A stretch of 64,000 nt of DNA from Pseudomonas sp. P5_109 (lineage in GTDB: Bacteria > Pseudomonadota > Gammaproteobacteria > Pseudomonadales > Pseudomonadaceae): positions 6,044,501 through 6,108,500 of the forward strand of contig NZ_CP125380.1 of assembly GCF_034009455.1 (NCBI RefSeq). Direction: 5' to 3'. The position numbers and the translations under genes are program-made. Within the stretch, counting starts at the first letter, position 1; each line of letters starts with the position of its first letter. Below the pieces are notes generated by a model. That model worked only from the letters and a program-made list of their open reading frames with translations. It was not told the DNA's origin and did no database searches. This document shows, piece after piece, positions 1-11,052 of the stretch.

Positions 1-474
1 TCATCCGCAACTTCCGCCCAATAGAATTCGTCCGTTCAAACACACTGCGAGCGTCCTGCTCTGTGCCCCCCGTCCATAACTGATCACGACCTCCGAAGAC
101 GGTGATGACAATCCGCCCATACTGTTGAAATCGATGGCCGTGACGCCTGAGGTTAGCGTCAGAGTTGCGCCGCTGCTCATTGCCGGAACAACCCGTAATA
201 CATTGGCCAAAACGCCAGTACCGTCATAGACCGCCAGCTCGCCATTCCAGGCATCTGCGCCAGCCGTCGGACGCACGCGCGTGACATTGCCCCGATCGAT
301 GGCTTCGAGCCGGGCAAAATTGAGCGCTCGCCGCAGGTCAGCGATTTCGGTGTCAGCCCTCGTTGTTTGCGTCGAGCGGGTAAACGCCGGGACAGCCAGG
401 GTCAGCAAAACCAGAAGGATCGCGATCGCGACCAGCAACTCGATCAGCGTGAAACCTTTTGTACGATGATCCAT
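1..474 (-). CDS. GspH/FimT-family minor type IV pseudopilin (FimU-like)
   Basis: The product is a 157-residue prepilin-like protein. A short basic leader ends in Gly7, followed by FTLIELLVAIAIL, the class III signal cut by PilD, with the usual Glu at position 5 of the mature chain. A hydrophobic helix and a GspH-type globular domain follow. Minor pilins of this family prime assembly of the type IV pilus in the inner membrane. An upstream extension in the same frame exists, but the leader places the start at 474. In P. aeruginosa a fimU gene heads the fimU-pilVWXY1-pilE operon, so more minor pilin genes probably lie beyond the left edge; this is an inference. It is divergent from the next pilin gene. 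Confidence 0.85.
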   Translation of the reverse strand: MDHRTKGFTLIELLVAIAILLVLLTLAVPAFTRSTQTTRADTEIADLRRALNFARLEAIDRGNVTRVRPTAGADAWNGELAVYDGTGVLANVLRVVPAMSSGATLTLTSGVTAIDFNSMGGLSSPSSEVVISYGRGAQSRTLAVCLNGRILLGGSCG

Positions 475-604
475 CGGGGCCTTCTGTTTCCTTCGGCTAT
501 ACCTGCATTTGCGCGGCACAACATTCGAGCGATGCGGTGCGTTTGCGTTGCCATTTCGCGCGCAGGGATTGCGCGAGCCACAGCACGCCACGGAGGGAGA
601 TGTC

Positions 605-1144
605 ATGCGGCAACAAGGCTTCAGCCTGCTCGAACTGCTCATGGGACTGGCAATTACAGGAATTGTTCTGCAACTGGTCAGTCCGGCGTTCGCAACGCTG
701 ATCGAGTCGAACCAGCGGGAGCAAGCGGCACAGGCACTGTTCAGTGGTATTCGCACCGCTCGCACTGAAGCCATCGTGCGCAACCAGGCCGTGGTGATTC
801 ACAGCATCAATGGTGACTGGAGCCACGGCTGGCGGATGATTCTGGATATCAGCGGCAAGGGGGAGATGGACAGCGACAATCCACTGCTGGCCGAACGCCA
901 GGGAAACGCACGAGTGTCGATTGTCGGAAACGGCCCGGTCGAAAGCTCAATACGCTTCAGAGGTCAGGGCGAGTCACTGATTGGCGGGACATTACACATT
1001 TGCGCAGTTCGCGAACCGGTGAGCCAACATCAAGTGGTGTTGGCACGGACCGGTCGCGTCAGCCTGCGCAGCGACAAGGCCGCGCATCCGTTATGCGAAG
1101 CAAGGCAAAAAATCAGGTCAGCGAGCGAACGCGCAGTTCTTTAG
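605..1144 (+). CDS. fimT: FimT-like minor type IV pseudopilin
   Basis: This 179-residue protein has a prepilin leader (MRQQG), then [19 protein letters not shown] with Glu at position 5 of the mature chain, and a GspH/FimT C-terminal domain. The start at 605 is chosen because GGAGGGAGA lies just upstream and the leader peptide then has normal length; the reading frame is open further 5'. The FimT family in other bacteria includes DNA-binding minor pilins involved in natural transformation, which is a possible but unproven role here. Its 3' end overlaps the convergent ispH by 32 bases. FimU/FimT naming rests on locus order rather than on decisive residues. Confidence 0.8.
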   Translation: MRQQGFSLLELLMGLAITGIVLQLVSPAFATLIESNQREQAAQALFSGIRTARTEAIVRNQAVVIHSINGDWSHGWRMILDISGKGEMDSDNPLLAERQGNARVSIVGNGPVESSIRFRGQGESLIGGTLHICAVREPVSQHQVVLARTGRVSLRSDKAAHPLCEARQKIRSASERAVL

Positions 1145-2060
1145 GCATTGAGAACGTGATGTTCTCCTCGCGACCGGCCAGTTCATCGGCACCGGTGGCA
1201 CCCCAGGCCTGCAACTGCTCGATCACGCCGCGCACCAGGACTTCCGGAGCGGATGCGCCAGCGGTGATACCGATACGCTCGACGCCGTCGAACCAGCTCT
1301 TCTGCAGGTCTTCGGCGCCGTCGATCAGGTAAGCCGGAGTGGACATGCGCTCTGCCAATTCGCGCAAGCGGTTGGAGTTGGAGCTGTTAGGGCTGCCGAC
1401 CACCAGCACCACGTCGCACTCGTCAGCCAGTTGCTTGACCGCGTCCTGACGGTTTTGCGTGGCGTAGCAAATGTCGTCCTTGCGCGGTCCACCGATGGCC
1501 GGGAAACGCGAACGCAGCGCGTCGATAACACGGCTGGTGTCGTCCATCGACAAGGTGGTCTGAGTCACGAAGGCAAGCTTTTCAGGGTTGTTCACCTGCA
1601 ATGCCGCCACATCTTTCTCGTCTTCAACCAGATAGATCGCGCCGCCATTGCTGGCATCGTACTGACCCATGGTGCCTTCGACTTCCGGATGACCGGCGTG
1701 GCCGATGAGAATGCATTCACGGCCATCGCGGCTGTAGCGCGCCACTTCGATGTGGACTTTGGTCACCAGCGGGCACGTGGCGTCGAACACTTTCAGGCCA
1801 CGACCAGCCGCTTCGCTGCGCACGGCCTGGGAAACGCCGTGGGCACTGAAGATCACGATGACGTCATCCGGCACCTGATCCAGCTCTTCGACGAAGATAG
1901 CCCCACGGGAGCGCAGGTCCTCGACAACGAATTTGTTGTGAACCACTTCGTGGCGCACGTAGATCGGCGGCCCGAAGACTTCCAGGGCGCGGTTGACGAT
2001 TTCGATCGCACGGTCCACACCGGCGCAGAAGCCACGGGGGTTGGCGAGTTTGATTTGCAT
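1113..2060 (-). CDS. ispH: 4-hydroxy-3-methylbut-2-enyl diphosphate reductase
   Basis: IspH (LytB) is the last enzyme of the MEP isoprenoid pathway. It reduces HMBPP to IPP and DMAPP with a [4Fe-4S] cluster in the cytoplasm. The 315-residue length is typical. The three cluster cysteines are visible in GFCAGVDRA (Cys12), [11 protein letters not shown] and [11 protein letters not shown]. The start at 2060 gives the usual [13 protein letters not shown]-terminus; a longer frame upstream reads through a REPIN and is rejected. It lies downstream of the fkpB-lspA-ileS-ribF cluster on the same strand, with a 176-bp gap that contains the REPIN, so co-transcription is possible. Confidence 0.97.
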   Translation of the reverse strand: MQIKLANPRGFCAGVDRAIEIVNRALEVFGPPIYVRHEVVHNKFVVEDLRSRGAIFVEELDQVPDDVIVIFSAHGVSQAVRSEAAGRGLKVFDATCPLVTKVHIEVARYSRDGRECILIGHAGHPEVEGTMGQYDASNGGAIYLVEDEKDVAALQVNNPEKLAFVTQTTLSMDDTSRVIDALRSRFPAIGGPRKDDICYATQNRQDAVKQLADECDVVLVVGSPNSSNSNRLRELAERMSTPAYLIDGAEDLQKSWFDGVERIGITAGASAPEVLVRGVIEQLQAWGATGADELAGREENITFSMPKELRVRSLT

Positions 2061-2143
2061 GCTGTGCCTCGTGTCTTGCGCGCGAAAAATGGTAATGCCC
2101 TGCCGTTCTTCGAACACAGTGTTCAAGAACAGCGAGGGTTTAA

Positions 2144-2233
2144 TGTGGGAGCGGGCTTGCTCGCGAATGCTGACTGACATTCAACATTGATGTCGTCTGA
2201 CACACCGCTTTCGCGAGCAAGCCCGCTCCCACA
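2144..2233. repeat. REPIN (two inverted REP sequences)
   Basis: A 90-bp inverted pair begins TGTGGGAGCGGGCTTGCTCG and ends with its reverse complement, enclosing a variable centre. It lies between fkpB and ispH. This is the fluorescens-group REP doublet type mobilised by RAYT transposases. Confidence 0.93.
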
Positions 2234-2236
2234 TTT

Positions 2237-2689
2237 CTACAGCGCTTTGACGGAAATGATTTCCACGTCAAAGGTCAACGTCTTGCCCGCCAGCGGGTGG
2301 TTGAAGTCGATGGTCACTTGCGCATCATCGAACTCTTTGACCACGCCCGGCAATTCAGTATTGGCCGCATCGTTGAAGATCACCAGCAAACCGGGCGACA
2401 GCTCCATATCCGCAAACTGCGAACGCGGGATGATCTGCACGTTTTGCGGGTTCGGCTGGCCGAAAGCGTTCTCCGGCTCGATGCTCAGTGTACGCTTGTC
2501 ACCGGCCTTGAAACCGAACAGCGCAGCTTCGAAACCTGGCAACAGGTTGCCGTCACCGACCTTGAAGGTCGCCGGGGCTTTGTCGAAGGTGCTGTCCACC
2601 GTGTCGCCGTTCTCCAGGCGCAATGCGAAATGCAAGGTGACTTCCGTGTTCTGGCCGATGCGTTGTTCAGCCAATACCTGTTCAGTCAT
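2237..2689 (-). CDS. fkpB: FKBP-type peptidyl-prolyl isomerase, SlpA/FkpB type
   Basis: This 150-residue protein is a cytoplasmic FKBP-type cis-trans prolyl isomerase with an inserted IF domain, as in SlyD and SlpA. Landmarks are VTLHFALRLENGDTVDSTF near the N-terminus, the insert around NAFGQPNPQNVQIIPRSQF, and a C-terminal VTIDFNHPLAGKTLTFDVE. It lacks the His-rich metal-binding tail of SlyD, which favours the FkpB/SlpA assignment. The start at 2689 overlaps the end of lspA by 8 bases. The order ileS-lspA-fkpB-ispH is conserved in gammaproteobacteria, so it belongs to that operon. Confidence 0.93.
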   Translation of the reverse strand: MTEQVLAEQRIGQNTEVTLHFALRLENGDTVDSTFDKAPATFKVGDGNLLPGFEAALFGFKAGDKRTLSIEPENAFGQPNPQNVQIIPRSQFADMELSPGLLVIFNDAANTELPGVVKEFDDAQVTIDFNHPLAGKTLTFDVEIISVKAL

Positions 2690-3194
2690 GAACGGTTTCT
2701 CCGGTCTTTTTACTTTTGAACATATCCAGTGCAAGCATGACCGCGCCGACAGTGATTGCACTGTCGGCAAAGTTGAACGCCGGGAAATACCAGCGATTCT
2801 GCCAATGCACCAGGATGAAATCGATCACATGGCCCAGGGCAATGCGGTCATACAGATTGCCCAGCGCGCCACCGAGCACCAGGGCCAGCGCAACCGCCAG
2901 CCAGGTCTCGTTGCGCCCCAGACGCTTGAGCCATACCACCAGCACCGCACTGACCACGACGGCGATCAACGCGAACAGCCAGCGCTGCCAGCCAGAGCTG
3001 TCAGCCAGGAAGCTGAACGCCGCGCCAGTGTTGTAGGCCAGGGTCCAGCTGAAGTAATCGGGGATGATCACGATCTGCTGGTACATCTGGAGCTTGCCTT
3101 CGAAGTAGAACTTGCTGGCCTGGTCGATGACCAGGACCAGCAAACTCAACCAGAGCCAGCCCAGTCGCCCGAAGCGACCAACGGCATTAGGCAT
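2682..3194 (-). CDS. lspA: Lipoprotein signal peptidase (signal peptidase II)
   Basis: LspA is the inner-membrane aspartyl protease that removes signal peptides from diacylglyceryl-modified prolipoproteins. The 170-residue protein has four hydrophobic segments. The conserved catalytic regions are present as [15 protein letters not shown] and FNFADSAI, which carry the two active-site aspartates. It overlaps ileS upstream by 8 bases and fkpB downstream by 8 bases, a tight arrangement that indicates translational coupling. The lipoproteins at 17317 and 25272 would be among its substrates. Confidence 0.97.
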   Translation of the reverse strand: MPNAVGRFGRLGWLWLSLLVLVIDQASKFYFEGKLQMYQQIVIIPDYFSWTLAYNTGAAFSFLADSSGWQRWLFALIAVVVSAVLVVWLKRLGRNETWLAVALALVLGGALGNLYDRIALGHVIDFILVHWQNRWYFPAFNFADSAITVGAVMLALDMFKSKKTGETVHD

Positions 3195-6018
3195 AGTGAC
3201 GAACCTCGCCAGCGCCGCCGATGTTGTCGACGCAACGGCCGCAGATTTCCGGATGCTCCGGGTTCACGCCGACGTCTTCACGGCAGTGCCAGCAGCGGGC
3301 GCACTTGGCGTGGGCCGACTTGACGATCTTCAGCTTCAGGCCGCTGACTTCGGTGACCACGGCATCGGCCGGTGCCTGCACCAACGGCGCAACACTGGCG
3401 GTCGAAGTGATCAGCACGAAGCGCAGTTCATTGCTCAGCTTGGCCAGGTCGGCGGTCAACGCATCTTCGGCGAACAGCGTCACCTCGGCCTGCAGGTTGC
3501 CACCGACAGCCTTGGCTGCACGCTGGATTTCCATTTCCTTGTTGACCGCAACCTTGACCGCCATGATCCGGTCCCAGTAAGCGCGATCCAGCTCGAAGCC
3601 TTCCGGCAGTTCGCTCAGGCCTTCGTACCAGGTGTTGAGCATCACGGATTCGTTACGCTCGCCCGGCAGGTACTGCCACAGCTCGTCGGCGGTGAACGCC
3701 AGGATCGGCGCGATCCAGCGCACCAGCGCTTCAGAGATGTGGAACAGCGCGGTCTGGCACGAACGGCGGGCCTTGCTGTCGGCGCCAGTGGTGTACTGGC
3801 GATCCTTGATGATGTCGAGATAGAAGCCGCCCAACTCCTGCACGCAGAAGTTGTGGATCTTCGAGTACACGTTCCAGAAGCGGTATTCGCCGTAGTGCTC
3901 TTGCAGTTCGCGCTGCAGCAGCAGGGTACGGTCCACGGCCCAACGGTCCAGTGCCAGCATTTCTTCGGCCGGCAGCAGGTCGGTGGCCGGGTTGAAGCCG
4001 GTCAGGTTCGAAAGCAGGAAGCGCGCAGTGTTACGGATACGCCGGTAGGCGTCCGCGCTGCGTTGCAGGATCTGCTCGGAAACCGCTATTTCACCCGAGT
4101 AATCGGTCGAGGCAACCCACAGACGCATGATGTCGGCGCCCAGGGTGTCGTTGACTTTCTGTGGCGCAATCACGTTGCCCAAAGACTTGGACATCTTGCG
4201 GCCGGCCTCGTCGACAGTGAAGCCGTGAGTCAGCAGCTCGCGATACGGTGCGTGGTTGTCGATGGCGCAACCGGTCAGCAGCGACGAGTGGAACCAGCCA
4301 CGGTGTTGGTCCGAGCCTTCCAGGTACAGGTCGGCGCGCGGACCGGTTTCGTGGCCCATCGGGTGCGAACCGCGCAGGACGTGCCAGTGCGTGGTACCCG
4401 AGTCGAACCAGACGTCCAGGGTGTCGCTGATCTTGTCGTACTGCGGCGCTTCAGCGCCTAGCAGCTCGGCGGCGTCCAGCTTGAACCAGGCTTCGATGCC
4501 CTCGACTTCGACGCGCTTGGCGACTTCTTCCATCAGCTCGACGGTGCGTGGGTGCAGCTCGCCGCTTTCCTTGTTCAGGAAGAACGGGATCGGCACGCCC
4601 CAGTTGCGCTGACGGGAAATGCACCAGTCCGGACGGTTGGCGATCATCGAGTGCAGGCGCGCCTGGCCCCAGGCCGGTACGAACTGGGTCTCTTCGATAG
4701 CCTTGAGCGAGCGCTGGCGCAGGGTGTCGCCAGTGGTCGGCTGCTTGTCCATGCCGATGAACCACTGCGCGGTTGCGCGATAGATCAGCGGGGTCTTGTG
4801 GCGCCAGCAGTGCATGTAGCTGTGTTCGATGACGGTGGTGTGCAGCAGCGCACCGACTTCGGTCAGTTTGTCGACGATGGCCGGGTTGGCCTTCCAGATG
4901 AACTGGCCGCCGAAAAACTCCAGCGACGGCACGTAAACGCCGTTGCTTTGTACCGGATTGAGGATGTCATCGTTGACCATGCCGTACTTCTTGCAGGTCA
5001 CGAAGTCGTCCACGCCGTAGGCCGGAGCGGAGTGAACCACACCGGTGCCAGCGCCCAGCTCAACGTAGTCGGCCAGGTAAACCGGCGACAGACGGTCGTA
5101 GAACGGGTGACGGAAGTTGATCAGTTCCAGCGCCGAACCGGTAGCGGTAGCGATCACCGAGCCTTCCAGCGAATAGCGCGCCAGGCACGACTCGACCAGC
5201 TCTTCAGCCAGCACCAGCAGTTTGTCGCCGACGTCGACCAGGGCGTAGTTGAATTCCGGGTGGACGTTCAGCGCCTGGTTGGCCGGGATGGTCCACGGGG
5301 TGGTGGTCCAGATCACGATCGAAGCCGGTTTGCCCAGGGTTGGCAGACCGAAGGCGGCAGCCAGTTTGGCTTCGTCGGCAATCGGGAACGCCACGTCGAT
5401 GGTCGAGGACTTCTTGTTCTCGTACTCGACTTCCGCTTCGGCCAAGGCCGAACCGCAGTCGAAGCACCAGTTCACAGGCTTGAGGCCCTTGAACACAAAA
5501 CCGCCCTTGACGATTTCGGCGAGAGCGCGGATTTCACCGGCCTCGTTCTTGAAGTCCATGGTCTTGTACGGGTTGGCAAAGTCGCCCAGCACACCCAGAC
5601 GGATGAACTCGGACTTCTGCCCTTCGATCTGCTCGGTGGCATAGGCCCGGCACAGTTCGCGGGTCTTGTCCGCGCCCAGGTTCTTGCCGTGGGTCACTTC
5701 GACCTTGTGCTCGATCGGCAGGCCGTGGCAGTCCCAGCCCGGAACATAAGGTGCGTCGAAGCCCGACAGGGTCTTCGAACGGATGATCATGTCCTTGAGA
5801 ATCTTGTTCAGCGCATGACCGATGTGAATCGTGCCGTTGGCGTACGGAGGGCCGTCGTGCAATACGAACTTCGGACGATCCTTGCCAATCTCGCGCAACT
5901 TTCCGTACAGGCCAATGCTGTCCCAGCGCTGCAGAATCTGCGGTTCGCGCTGAGGCAGGCCGGCCTTCATTGGGAAGGCGGTGTCCGGAAGGTTTAGCGT
6001 GGCTTTATAGTCGGTCAT
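3187..6018 (-). CDS. ileS: Isoleucyl-tRNA synthetase
   Basis: This 943-residue class I synthetase charges tRNA-Ile. The nucleotide-binding signatures are [15 protein letters not shown] (HIGH) near residue 60 and [10 protein letters not shown] (KMSKS) in the second half. An editing CP1 domain lies between them. The C-terminus carries a zinc-binding cluster, CARCWHC followed by CGRCVDNI. This is the normal bacterial type 1 enzyme with a C-terminal zinc finger. It sits between ribF and lspA on the same strand, as in E. coli. Confidence 0.98.
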   Translation of the reverse strand: MTDYKATLNLPDTAFPMKAGLPQREPQILQRWDSIGLYGKLREIGKDRPKFVLHDGPPYANGTIHIGHALNKILKDMIIRSKTLSGFDAPYVPGWDCHGLPIEHKVEVTHGKNLGADKTRELCRAYATEQIEGQKSEFIRLGVLGDFANPYKTMDFKNEAGEIRALAEIVKGGFVFKGLKPVNWCFDCGSALAEAEVEYENKKSSTIDVAFPIADEAKLAAAFGLPTLGKPASIVIWTTTPWTIPANQALNVHPEFNYALVDVGDKLLVLAEELVESCLARYSLEGSVIATATGSALELINFRHPFYDRLSPVYLADYVELGAGTGVVHSAPAYGVDDFVTCKKYGMVNDDILNPVQSNGVYVPSLEFFGGQFIWKANPAIVDKLTEVGALLHTTVIEHSYMHCWRHKTPLIYRATAQWFIGMDKQPTTGDTLRQRSLKAIEETQFVPAWGQARLHSMIANRPDWCISRQRNWGVPIPFFLNKESGELHPRTVELMEEVAKRVEVEGIEAWFKLDAAELLGAEAPQYDKISDTLDVWFDSGTTHWHVLRGSHPMGHETGPRADLYLEGSDQHRGWFHSSLLTGCAIDNHAPYRELLTHGFTVDEAGRKMSKSLGNVIAPQKVNDTLGADIMRLWVASTDYSGEIAVSEQILQRSADAYRRIRNTARFLLSNLTGFNPATDLLPAEEMLALDRWAVDRTLLLQRELQEHYGEYRFWNVYSKIHNFCVQELGGFYLDIIKDRQYTTGADSKARRSCQTALFHISEALVRWIAPILAFTADELWQYLPGERNESVMLNTWYEGLSELPEGFELDRAYWDRIMAVKVAVNKEMEIQRAAKAVGGNLQAEVTLFAEDALTADLAKLSNELRFVLITSTASVAPLVQAPADAVVTEVSGLKLKIVKSAHAKCARCWHCREDVGVNPEHPEICGRCVDNIGGAGEVRHYA

Positions 6019-6031
6019 TTAAGGCTCTTCA

Positions 6032-6970
6032 TTAGCGATGGGCGCTAGGTGCGGCTAGTGCACGGGCGGCGGCGACATCCGCGTTGATCGCCGTTTTCAG
6101 CGCCTCCAGAGAGGCGAAACGCTGCTCTTCACGCAGCTTGTGGTGGAAAACCACCGTTAAACGCCGGTCATACAGATCGCCGGCAAAATCTAAAAGATGC
6201 ACTTCCAGGTGGGCTTTGCCATCACCTTGAACCGTGGGCCGCACGCCAATATTGGCGACGCCGGGCCAGGTCTTGCCGTCGATCTCGACGTCCACCAGGT
6301 AAACCCCGGTGAACGGCACGCGACGACGCTTGAGTTGTATGTTGGCGGTGGGCGTACCCAACTGCCGAGCGAGCTTCTGGCCATGCAATACGCGACCGGC
6401 GATCCGGTACGGCCGCCCGAGCAGGCGTTCGGCCAGGGCGAAATCAGCGGCGGCCAGGGCATTGCGGACCTGTGTGCTGCTGACCCGGATGCCATCGAGC
6501 TCGACGGTTTGCGCCGCTTCGACGGTAAATCCCTGAAGGATGCCGGCCTGTTGCAGGAAATCGAAATCTCCCGCGCGGTCGCAGCCGAAACGAAAGTCAT
6601 CGCCGACCTCCAGGTGCTGGACGCCAAGGCCATCCACCAGGATGGTATCGACGAACTCGCTGGCGCTGAGCTTGCTCAGGCGCTGGTTGAAAGCCAGGCA
6701 CAGAACGCGGTCGACGCCTTCTGCCGCCAGCAGCTGGAGCTTGTCCCGCAAACGGGCCAGACGGGCCGGCGCGGTCTCCGGAGCGAAGAACTCGCGCGGT
6801 TGCGGCTCGAAAATCACCACGCAACTGGGCACGCCCAACTCAAGCGCACGCTCACGCAGGCGCGCCAGGATTGCCTGGTGGCCACGGTGTACACCGTCAA
6901 AGTTGCCAATAGTGGCGACACAGCCCCGATGCTGGGGGCGCAGATTGTGGAGGCCTCGAACCAGCTGCAT
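6032..6970 (-). CDS. ribF: Bifunctional riboflavin kinase / FAD synthetase
   Basis: RibF phosphorylates riboflavin to FMN and adenylates FMN to FAD. The N-terminal adenylyltransferase domain shows CVATIGNFDGVHRGHQ. The C-terminal flavokinase domain shows the GTPTANI motif near residue 205. The start at 6970 gives MQLVRGLHNLRP and 312 residues, the length I recall for the P. aeruginosa protein. Earlier in-frame methionines exist (for example 6988) but would place a TATAAT-like box (minus strand, 7004-6999) too close. It is the first gene of the ribF-ileS-lspA-fkpB run. Confidence 0.95.
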   Translation of the reverse strand: MQLVRGLHNLRPQHRGCVATIGNFDGVHRGHQAILARLRERALELGVPSCVVIFEPQPREFFAPETAPARLARLRDKLQLLAAEGVDRVLCLAFNQRLSKLSASEFVDTILVDGLGVQHLEVGDDFRFGCDRAGDFDFLQQAGILQGFTVEAAQTVELDGIRVSSTQVRNALAAADFALAERLLGRPYRIAGRVLHGQKLARQLGTPTANIQLKRRRVPFTGVYLVDVEIDGKTWPGVANIGVRPTVQGDGKAHLEVHLLDFAGDLYDRRLTVVFHHKLREEQRFASLEALKTAINADVAAARALAAPSAHR

Positions 6971-7100
6971 AACGCGCTTCTTGCTCATAAAGTGGTCGAT
7001 TATAACCACACCCGGCGGCCGACGACAGGCAACACCGTAACCCAAAGTGATCGAGCCGACAAAACCGCCGGTTCGACCGTGTTTATCGAGGCCAGAACCT

Positions 7101-8639
7101 CTATCCCAGCGCCTTGCGATTGAAGTCGCGCAAACGGAAGCCCATCAACACTAACATGCCGAAATAAGCCACCACACCAGCGACCACCAAGGCGCCCAGG
7201 CGCAAGAAACGCTCAAGCATCTGCCCTTCGCCCCAGGCCGGCATGAAATGCATCCCGGCCAGCAATACGCCAGACATCACCGCCACTGCGATCACCAGCT
7301 TGAAGCCAAACTTCGCCCAACCGGGTTGCGGCTGGTACATCTGCTGTTTACGCAATTGATAAAAGAGCAAGCCAGCATTGATACAGGCACCGGCACTGAT
7401 AGCCAGCGCCAGGCCTGCGTGAGCCAACGGGCCGATCAGCAACAGGTTGAACAGCTGGGTAACGACCAGAGTGAAAATCGCGATTTTCACCGGCGTCCGG
7501 ATGTTTTGTTGCGCATAAAAGCCCGGCGCCAGCACTTTGATCACGATAATCCCGAGCAAACCGACGGAATAAGCGATCAACGCGCGCTGAGTCATGGCCG
7601 CATCATGGGCATCGAACTGGCCGTACTGGAACAGCGAAACCGTCAGCGGCTCGGCCAGAATCCCCAGCGCCAGGGCGCAAGGCAGCACCAATACAAAGCA
7701 CAGGCGCAGTCCCCAATCGAGAATACGCGAGTATTCGTGGCGATCCTTGCTGGCGTAAGTCTTGGCCAGGGTCGGCAGCAGAATCGTCCCCAGCGCCACG
7801 CCCAGCACGCCGGATGGCAACTCCATCAAACGGTCGGCGTAGTACATCCAGGACACGGAACCGGCGACCAGGAACGAAGCGAAAATGGTGTTGATGATCA
7901 ACGAAATCTGGCTCACCGAGACGCCGAGGATCGCTGGCAGCATCTGCTTCATTACCCGCCAGACGCCGGTGTCGCGCAGGTTCAGGCGCGGTAGCACCAG
8001 CATGCCGATCTTTTTCAGGTGCGGCAGCTGATAAAGCAATTGCGCCAGGCCACCGACCAGTACCGCCCAGCCGAGCGCCATCACGGGAGGATCGAAATAC
8101 GGCGTCAGGAACAGCGCAAAGATGATCATGCTGACGTTGAGCAGGGTCGGCACGAACGCCGGCACCGAAAAACGGTTCCAGGTATTGAGGATCGCGCCCG
8201 CCAATGACGACAGGGAGATCAGCAATATGTAAGGAAAGGTCACCCGCAATAGATCGGACGTGAGCTCGAATTTTTCCGGGGTATCGGTGAATCCCGGCGC
8301 AGTTACCCAAATGACCCAGGGCGCGGCAAGCATGCCCAGCGCTGTGACCAGCGCCAGCACCAGTGTCAACAAACCCGAGACATAGGCAATGAAGGTGCGT
8401 GTCGCCTCTTCGCCCTGCTGGCTCTTGTATTCCGCAAGAATCGGCACGAAGGCTTGGGAAAAAGCCCCCTCAGCGAAGATCCGGCGCAGCAGATTGGGCA
8501 ATTTGAAGGCGATGAAGAAGGCGTCCGTCGCCATTCCCGCGCCAAATGTACGCGCAATGAGAGTGTCTCGAACAAATCCCAGAATCCGGGAAAGCATCGT
8601 GATAGAGCTGACGGCGGCCAACGATTTGAGCAGATTCAT
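7101..8639 (-). CDS. murJ: Lipid II flippase MurJ
   Basis: MurJ (MviN) flips the peptidoglycan precursor lipid II across the inner membrane. The 512-residue protein has about 14 predicted membrane helices. Family signatures include [49 protein letters not shown] (given here as start and end of one continuous region) and the arginines essential for transport. It is divergent from rpsT, with a 252-bp intergenic region. The gene order ribF-murJ-rpsT matches P. aeruginosa. Confidence 0.97.
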   Translation of the reverse strand: MNLLKSLAAVSSITMLSRILGFVRDTLIARTFGAGMATDAFFIAFKLPNLLRRIFAEGAFSQAFVPILAEYKSQQGEEATRTFIAYVSGLLTLVLALVTALGMLAAPWVIWVTAPGFTDTPEKFELTSDLLRVTFPYILLISLSSLAGAILNTWNRFSVPAFVPTLLNVSMIIFALFLTPYFDPPVMALGWAVLVGGLAQLLYQLPHLKKIGMLVLPRLNLRDTGVWRVMKQMLPAILGVSVSQISLIINTIFASFLVAGSVSWMYYADRLMELPSGVLGVALGTILLPTLAKTYASKDRHEYSRILDWGLRLCFVLVLPCALALGILAEPLTVSLFQYGQFDAHDAAMTQRALIAYSVGLLGIIVIKVLAPGFYAQQNIRTPVKIAIFTLVVTQLFNLLLIGPLAHAGLALAISAGACINAGLLFYQLRKQQMYQPQPGWAKFGFKLVIAVAVMSGVLLAGMHFMPAWGEGQMLERFLRLGALVVAGVVAYFGMLVLMGFRLRDFNRKALG

Positions 8640-8809
8640 GGAAGAAGTTTGTGCCTGTCGATAAACAGCAGGCGAACAATGCGCCTACTTGTGCGATACT
8701 CCGCGCCGCAACAGCACAGAGCCAAAGCTCGCGAGTTTACAGGTCAAGCGCCGGAAATAAATATCCCGCCTCTTCATACCTACCACTTAGCGGAACGTTT
8801 CAAGCGCCC

Positions 8810-8838
8810 TTGACAAGACTTCTCTTCATCGGCATGAT
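8810..8838 (+). promoter_or_regulatory. Sigma-70 promoter of rpsT
   Basis: A perfect TTGACA (8810-8815) is followed after 17 bp by CATGAT (8833-8838). The rpsT start is at 8892, so the leader would be about 47 bases. Confidence 0.75.
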
Positions 8839-8891
8839 TCGCGGCCTATTTTGTTTGCTATTTCCTAAAAAGTCTTTCGAGGAGCTCGACG

Positions 8892-9170
8892 GTGGCCAAC
8901 TCACCTTCCGCCAAAAAACGTGCAAAACAGGCTGAGAAGCGTCGCAGCCACAACGCCAGCCTGCGTTCCATGGTTCGTACCTACATCAAGAATGTAGTTA
9001 AGGCCATCGACGCAAAAGACGCTGAAAAAGCTCAAGCTGCATACGTTCTGGCTGTGCCAGTTATCGACCGCATGGCCGATAAAGGCATCATCCACAAGAA
9101 CAAGGCTGCTCGCCATAAGAGCCGTTTGAATGGCCACGTAAAGGCCCTGAACGTTGCCGCTGCTGCCTAA
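8892..9170 (+). CDS. rpsT: 30S ribosomal protein S20
   Basis: This 92-residue basic protein ([18 protein letters not shown]...) binds 16S rRNA in the small subunit. It begins with GTG after the ribosome-binding sequence GAGGAGC. A non-ATG start is notable because E. coli rpsT also uses a weak start codon as part of its autoregulation; whether that holds here is inference. A strong promoter precedes it and an intrinsic terminator follows, so it is monocistronic. Confidence 0.98.
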   Translation: MANSPSAKKRAKQAEKRRSHNASLRSMVRTYIKNVVKAIDAKDAEKAQAAYVLAVPVIDRMADKGIIHKNKAARHKSRLNGHVKALNVAAAA

Positions 9171-9184
9171 GCGACTCGTTCATT

Positions 9185-9213
9185 AAAAAACCGACCTCAG
9201 GGTCGGTTTTTTA
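9185..9213 (+). terminator. Intrinsic terminator of rpsT
   Basis: AAAACCGACC, loop TCAG-type, GGTCGGTTTTTT forms a GC-rich stem followed by a run of T, 15 bases after the stop codon. Confidence 0.92.
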
Positions 9214-9244
9214 TTGCCTGCGATTTGATGGACACACAAAAAAC

Positions 9245-9344
9245 TGTAGGAGCGAGCTTGCTCGCGATGGACGTCAACGATAACACGGGGCACCAGACAG
9301 CCCATGTCACCCATGCGTCCCTCGCGAGCAAGCTCGCTCCTACA
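9245..9344. repeat. REPIN
   Basis: A 100-bp inverted pair of the TGTAGGAGCGAGCTTGCTCG type lies between rpsT and creA. Confidence 0.92.
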
Positions 9345-9363
9345 GAGTTCGATTTACATCAGG

Positions 9364-9828
9364 TTATTGGGCGTGCGCCCACGGCAAGATTGGAATCGCC
9401 GTCACCGCATTCTGCGGACTACCCTCGATCAAGCGATCGCTATACACCAGGTACACCAGCGTATTGCGCTTCTTGTCGAGAAAGCGCACCACCTGCATGG
9501 TCTTGAACACCAGGGACGTGCGCTCCTTGAACACCTCATCGCCATCCTTGAGCTCACCCTTGAAGCTTATCGGCCCGACCTGACGGCAAGCGATGGACGC
9601 TTCGGCACGATCCTCGGCCAACCCCAGGCCGCCCTTCACACCACCAGTCTTGGCGCGCGACAGATAGCAGGTCACGCCGTCGACCTTCGGATCATCGAAG
9701 GCCTCGACCACAATCCGGTCATTCGGCCCGACGAACTTGAACACCGTCGACACCTGGCCGATTTCCTCGGCCGAAGCCAGCAACGGCATCGCCAACAGCA
9801 ACCCCAACAATCCTTTTGCCACGCGCAT
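9364..9828 (-). CDS. creA: CreA-family periplasmic protein
   Basis: The 154-residue product has a signal peptide ([20 protein letters not shown], probable cut before EE) and a CreA domain. Recognisable parts are [20 protein letters not shown], the [15 protein letters not shown] segment and a C-terminal [17 protein letters not shown]. CreA is a conserved exported protein of unknown function. It is named for its position next to creBCD in E. coli, but no CreBCD genes are seen here. The gene lies 12 bases downstream of proB on the same strand, so it is probably co-transcribed with it. Confidence 0.88.
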   Translation of the reverse strand: MRVAKGLLGLLLAMPLLASAEEIGQVSTVFKFVGPNDRIVVEAFDDPKVDGVTCYLSRAKTGGVKGGLGLAEDRAEASIACRQVGPISFKGELKDGDEVFKERTSLVFKTMQVVRFLDKKRNTLVYLVYSDRLIEGSPQNAVTAIPILPWAHAQ

Positions 9829-9840
9829 TCAGGTATTCCT

Positions 9841-10959
9841 TCAGACCAGGATCAGGTTATCGCGGTGAACCAGTTCCGGTTCCGCCATGTAACCCAACAG
9901 ACCGACAATCGCTTCGGACGACTGACCGATGATTTTTTGCGCTTCCAGCGCACTGTAGTTGGCCAGGCCACGGGCAATCTCACGACCGTCCGGCGCCACG
10001 CACACCACCATTTCACCGCGACGGAAGCTGCCCTGCACTAACTTGACCCCGACCGGCAGCAAGCTCTTGTTACCCTGGGACAACGCAGTCACCGCGCCCG
10101 CATCCAGCACCAGGGTGCCACGGGTTTGCAGGTGACCGGCCAGCCATTGCTTGCGCGCCGCCAGCATGCCGCGCTCTGGCGACAGCAAGGTGCCGATGCG
10201 CTCGCCAGCCTTGAGACGATCCAGCACACGCTCGATCCGCCCACCGACGATGATGGTGTGAGCACCGGAACGGGCCGCCAGACGCGCAGCACGCAGCTTG
10301 GTCTGCATGCCACCACGTCCCAGCGCGCCACCCGTACTGCCGGCCACCGCATCGAGTGCCGGATCATCGGCACGCGCCTCGTAGATCAACTGCGCATCCG
10401 GATTGTTGCGCGGATCGGCGTCGAACATGCCGTCACGATCCGTCAGGATCACCAGCAAGTCCGCCTCCACCAGGTTGGCCACCAGCGCCGCCAGGGTGTC
10501 GTTGTCGCCAAAACGGATTTCGTCGGTGACCACGGTGTCATTCTCGTTGATCACCGGAATGACCTTGAGCTCGACCAGCGCACGCAAGGTGCTGCGGGCG
10601 TTCAGGTAGCGCTTGCGGTCGGACAGGTCGTCGTGAGTCAGGAGAATCTGCGCGGTATGCCGGCCATGCTCGGCAAAACTCGACTCCCAGGCCTGCACCA
10701 ACCCCATCTGACCGATTGCAGCGGCAGCCTGGAGCTCGTGCATCGCACTGGGTCGCGAGGTCCAGCCCAGACGGCTCATACCAGCCGCCACCGCCCCGGA
10801 GGACACCAGCACCAGCTCGACACCCGCCTCATGCAAGGCCACCATCTGCTCAACCCAGACACCCATTGCCGCGCGATCCAGGCCCTTGCCGTCTGCCGTC
10901 AGCAAAGCGCTGCCGATCTTCACGACCCAACGCTGCGCACCTGTCACCTTGCTCCGCAT
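9841..10959 (-). CDS. proB: Glutamate 5-kinase
   Basis: ProB phosphorylates glutamate as the first step of proline synthesis in the cytoplasm. The 372-residue protein has an N-terminal amino-acid kinase domain ([29 protein letters not shown]) and a C-terminal PUA domain from about residue 280. The start at 10959 gives the usual [14 protein letters not shown]; an ATG lies directly before it (10962) and could be used instead, adding one residue. It follows obgE in the rplU-rpmA-obgE-proB order known in Pseudomonas. Confidence 0.97.
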   Translation of the reverse strand: MRSKVTGAQRWVVKIGSALLTADGKGLDRAAMGVWVEQMVALHEAGVELVLVSSGAVAAGMSRLGWTSRPSAMHELQAAAAIGQMGLVQAWESSFAEHGRHTAQILLTHDDLSDRKRYLNARSTLRALVELKVIPVINENDTVVTDEIRFGDNDTLAALVANLVEADLLVILTDRDGMFDADPRNNPDAQLIYEARADDPALDAVAGSTGGALGRGGMQTKLRAARLAARSGAHTIIVGGRIERVLDRLKAGERIGTLLSPERGMLAARKQWLAGHLQTRGTLVLDAGAVTALSQGNKSLLPVGVKLVQGSFRRGEMVVCVAPDGREIARGLANYSALEAQKIIGQSSEAIVGLLGYMAEPELVHRDNLILV

Positions 10960-11052
10960 CATCTTCAACCTTAGCTTGAGGGCAGCGCGACCTGGCACTG
11001 CCCGTGACGTTATTCGTGGTTATTCGTGACCAACAATCGATTTCCAGATACC

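Noticed and set aside
475..783. N-terminal extension of the first pilin gene.
   Set aside because: It would bury the prepilin leader, and it overlaps the divergent pilin gene.
2061..2180. N-terminal extension of IspH.
   Set aside because: The extra codons read through a REPIN, and the conserved start [12 protein letters not shown] is at 2060.
4552..5997. A 481-codon frame opposite ileS.
   Set aside because: Antisense shadow of a conserved synthetase; low-complexity charged translation.
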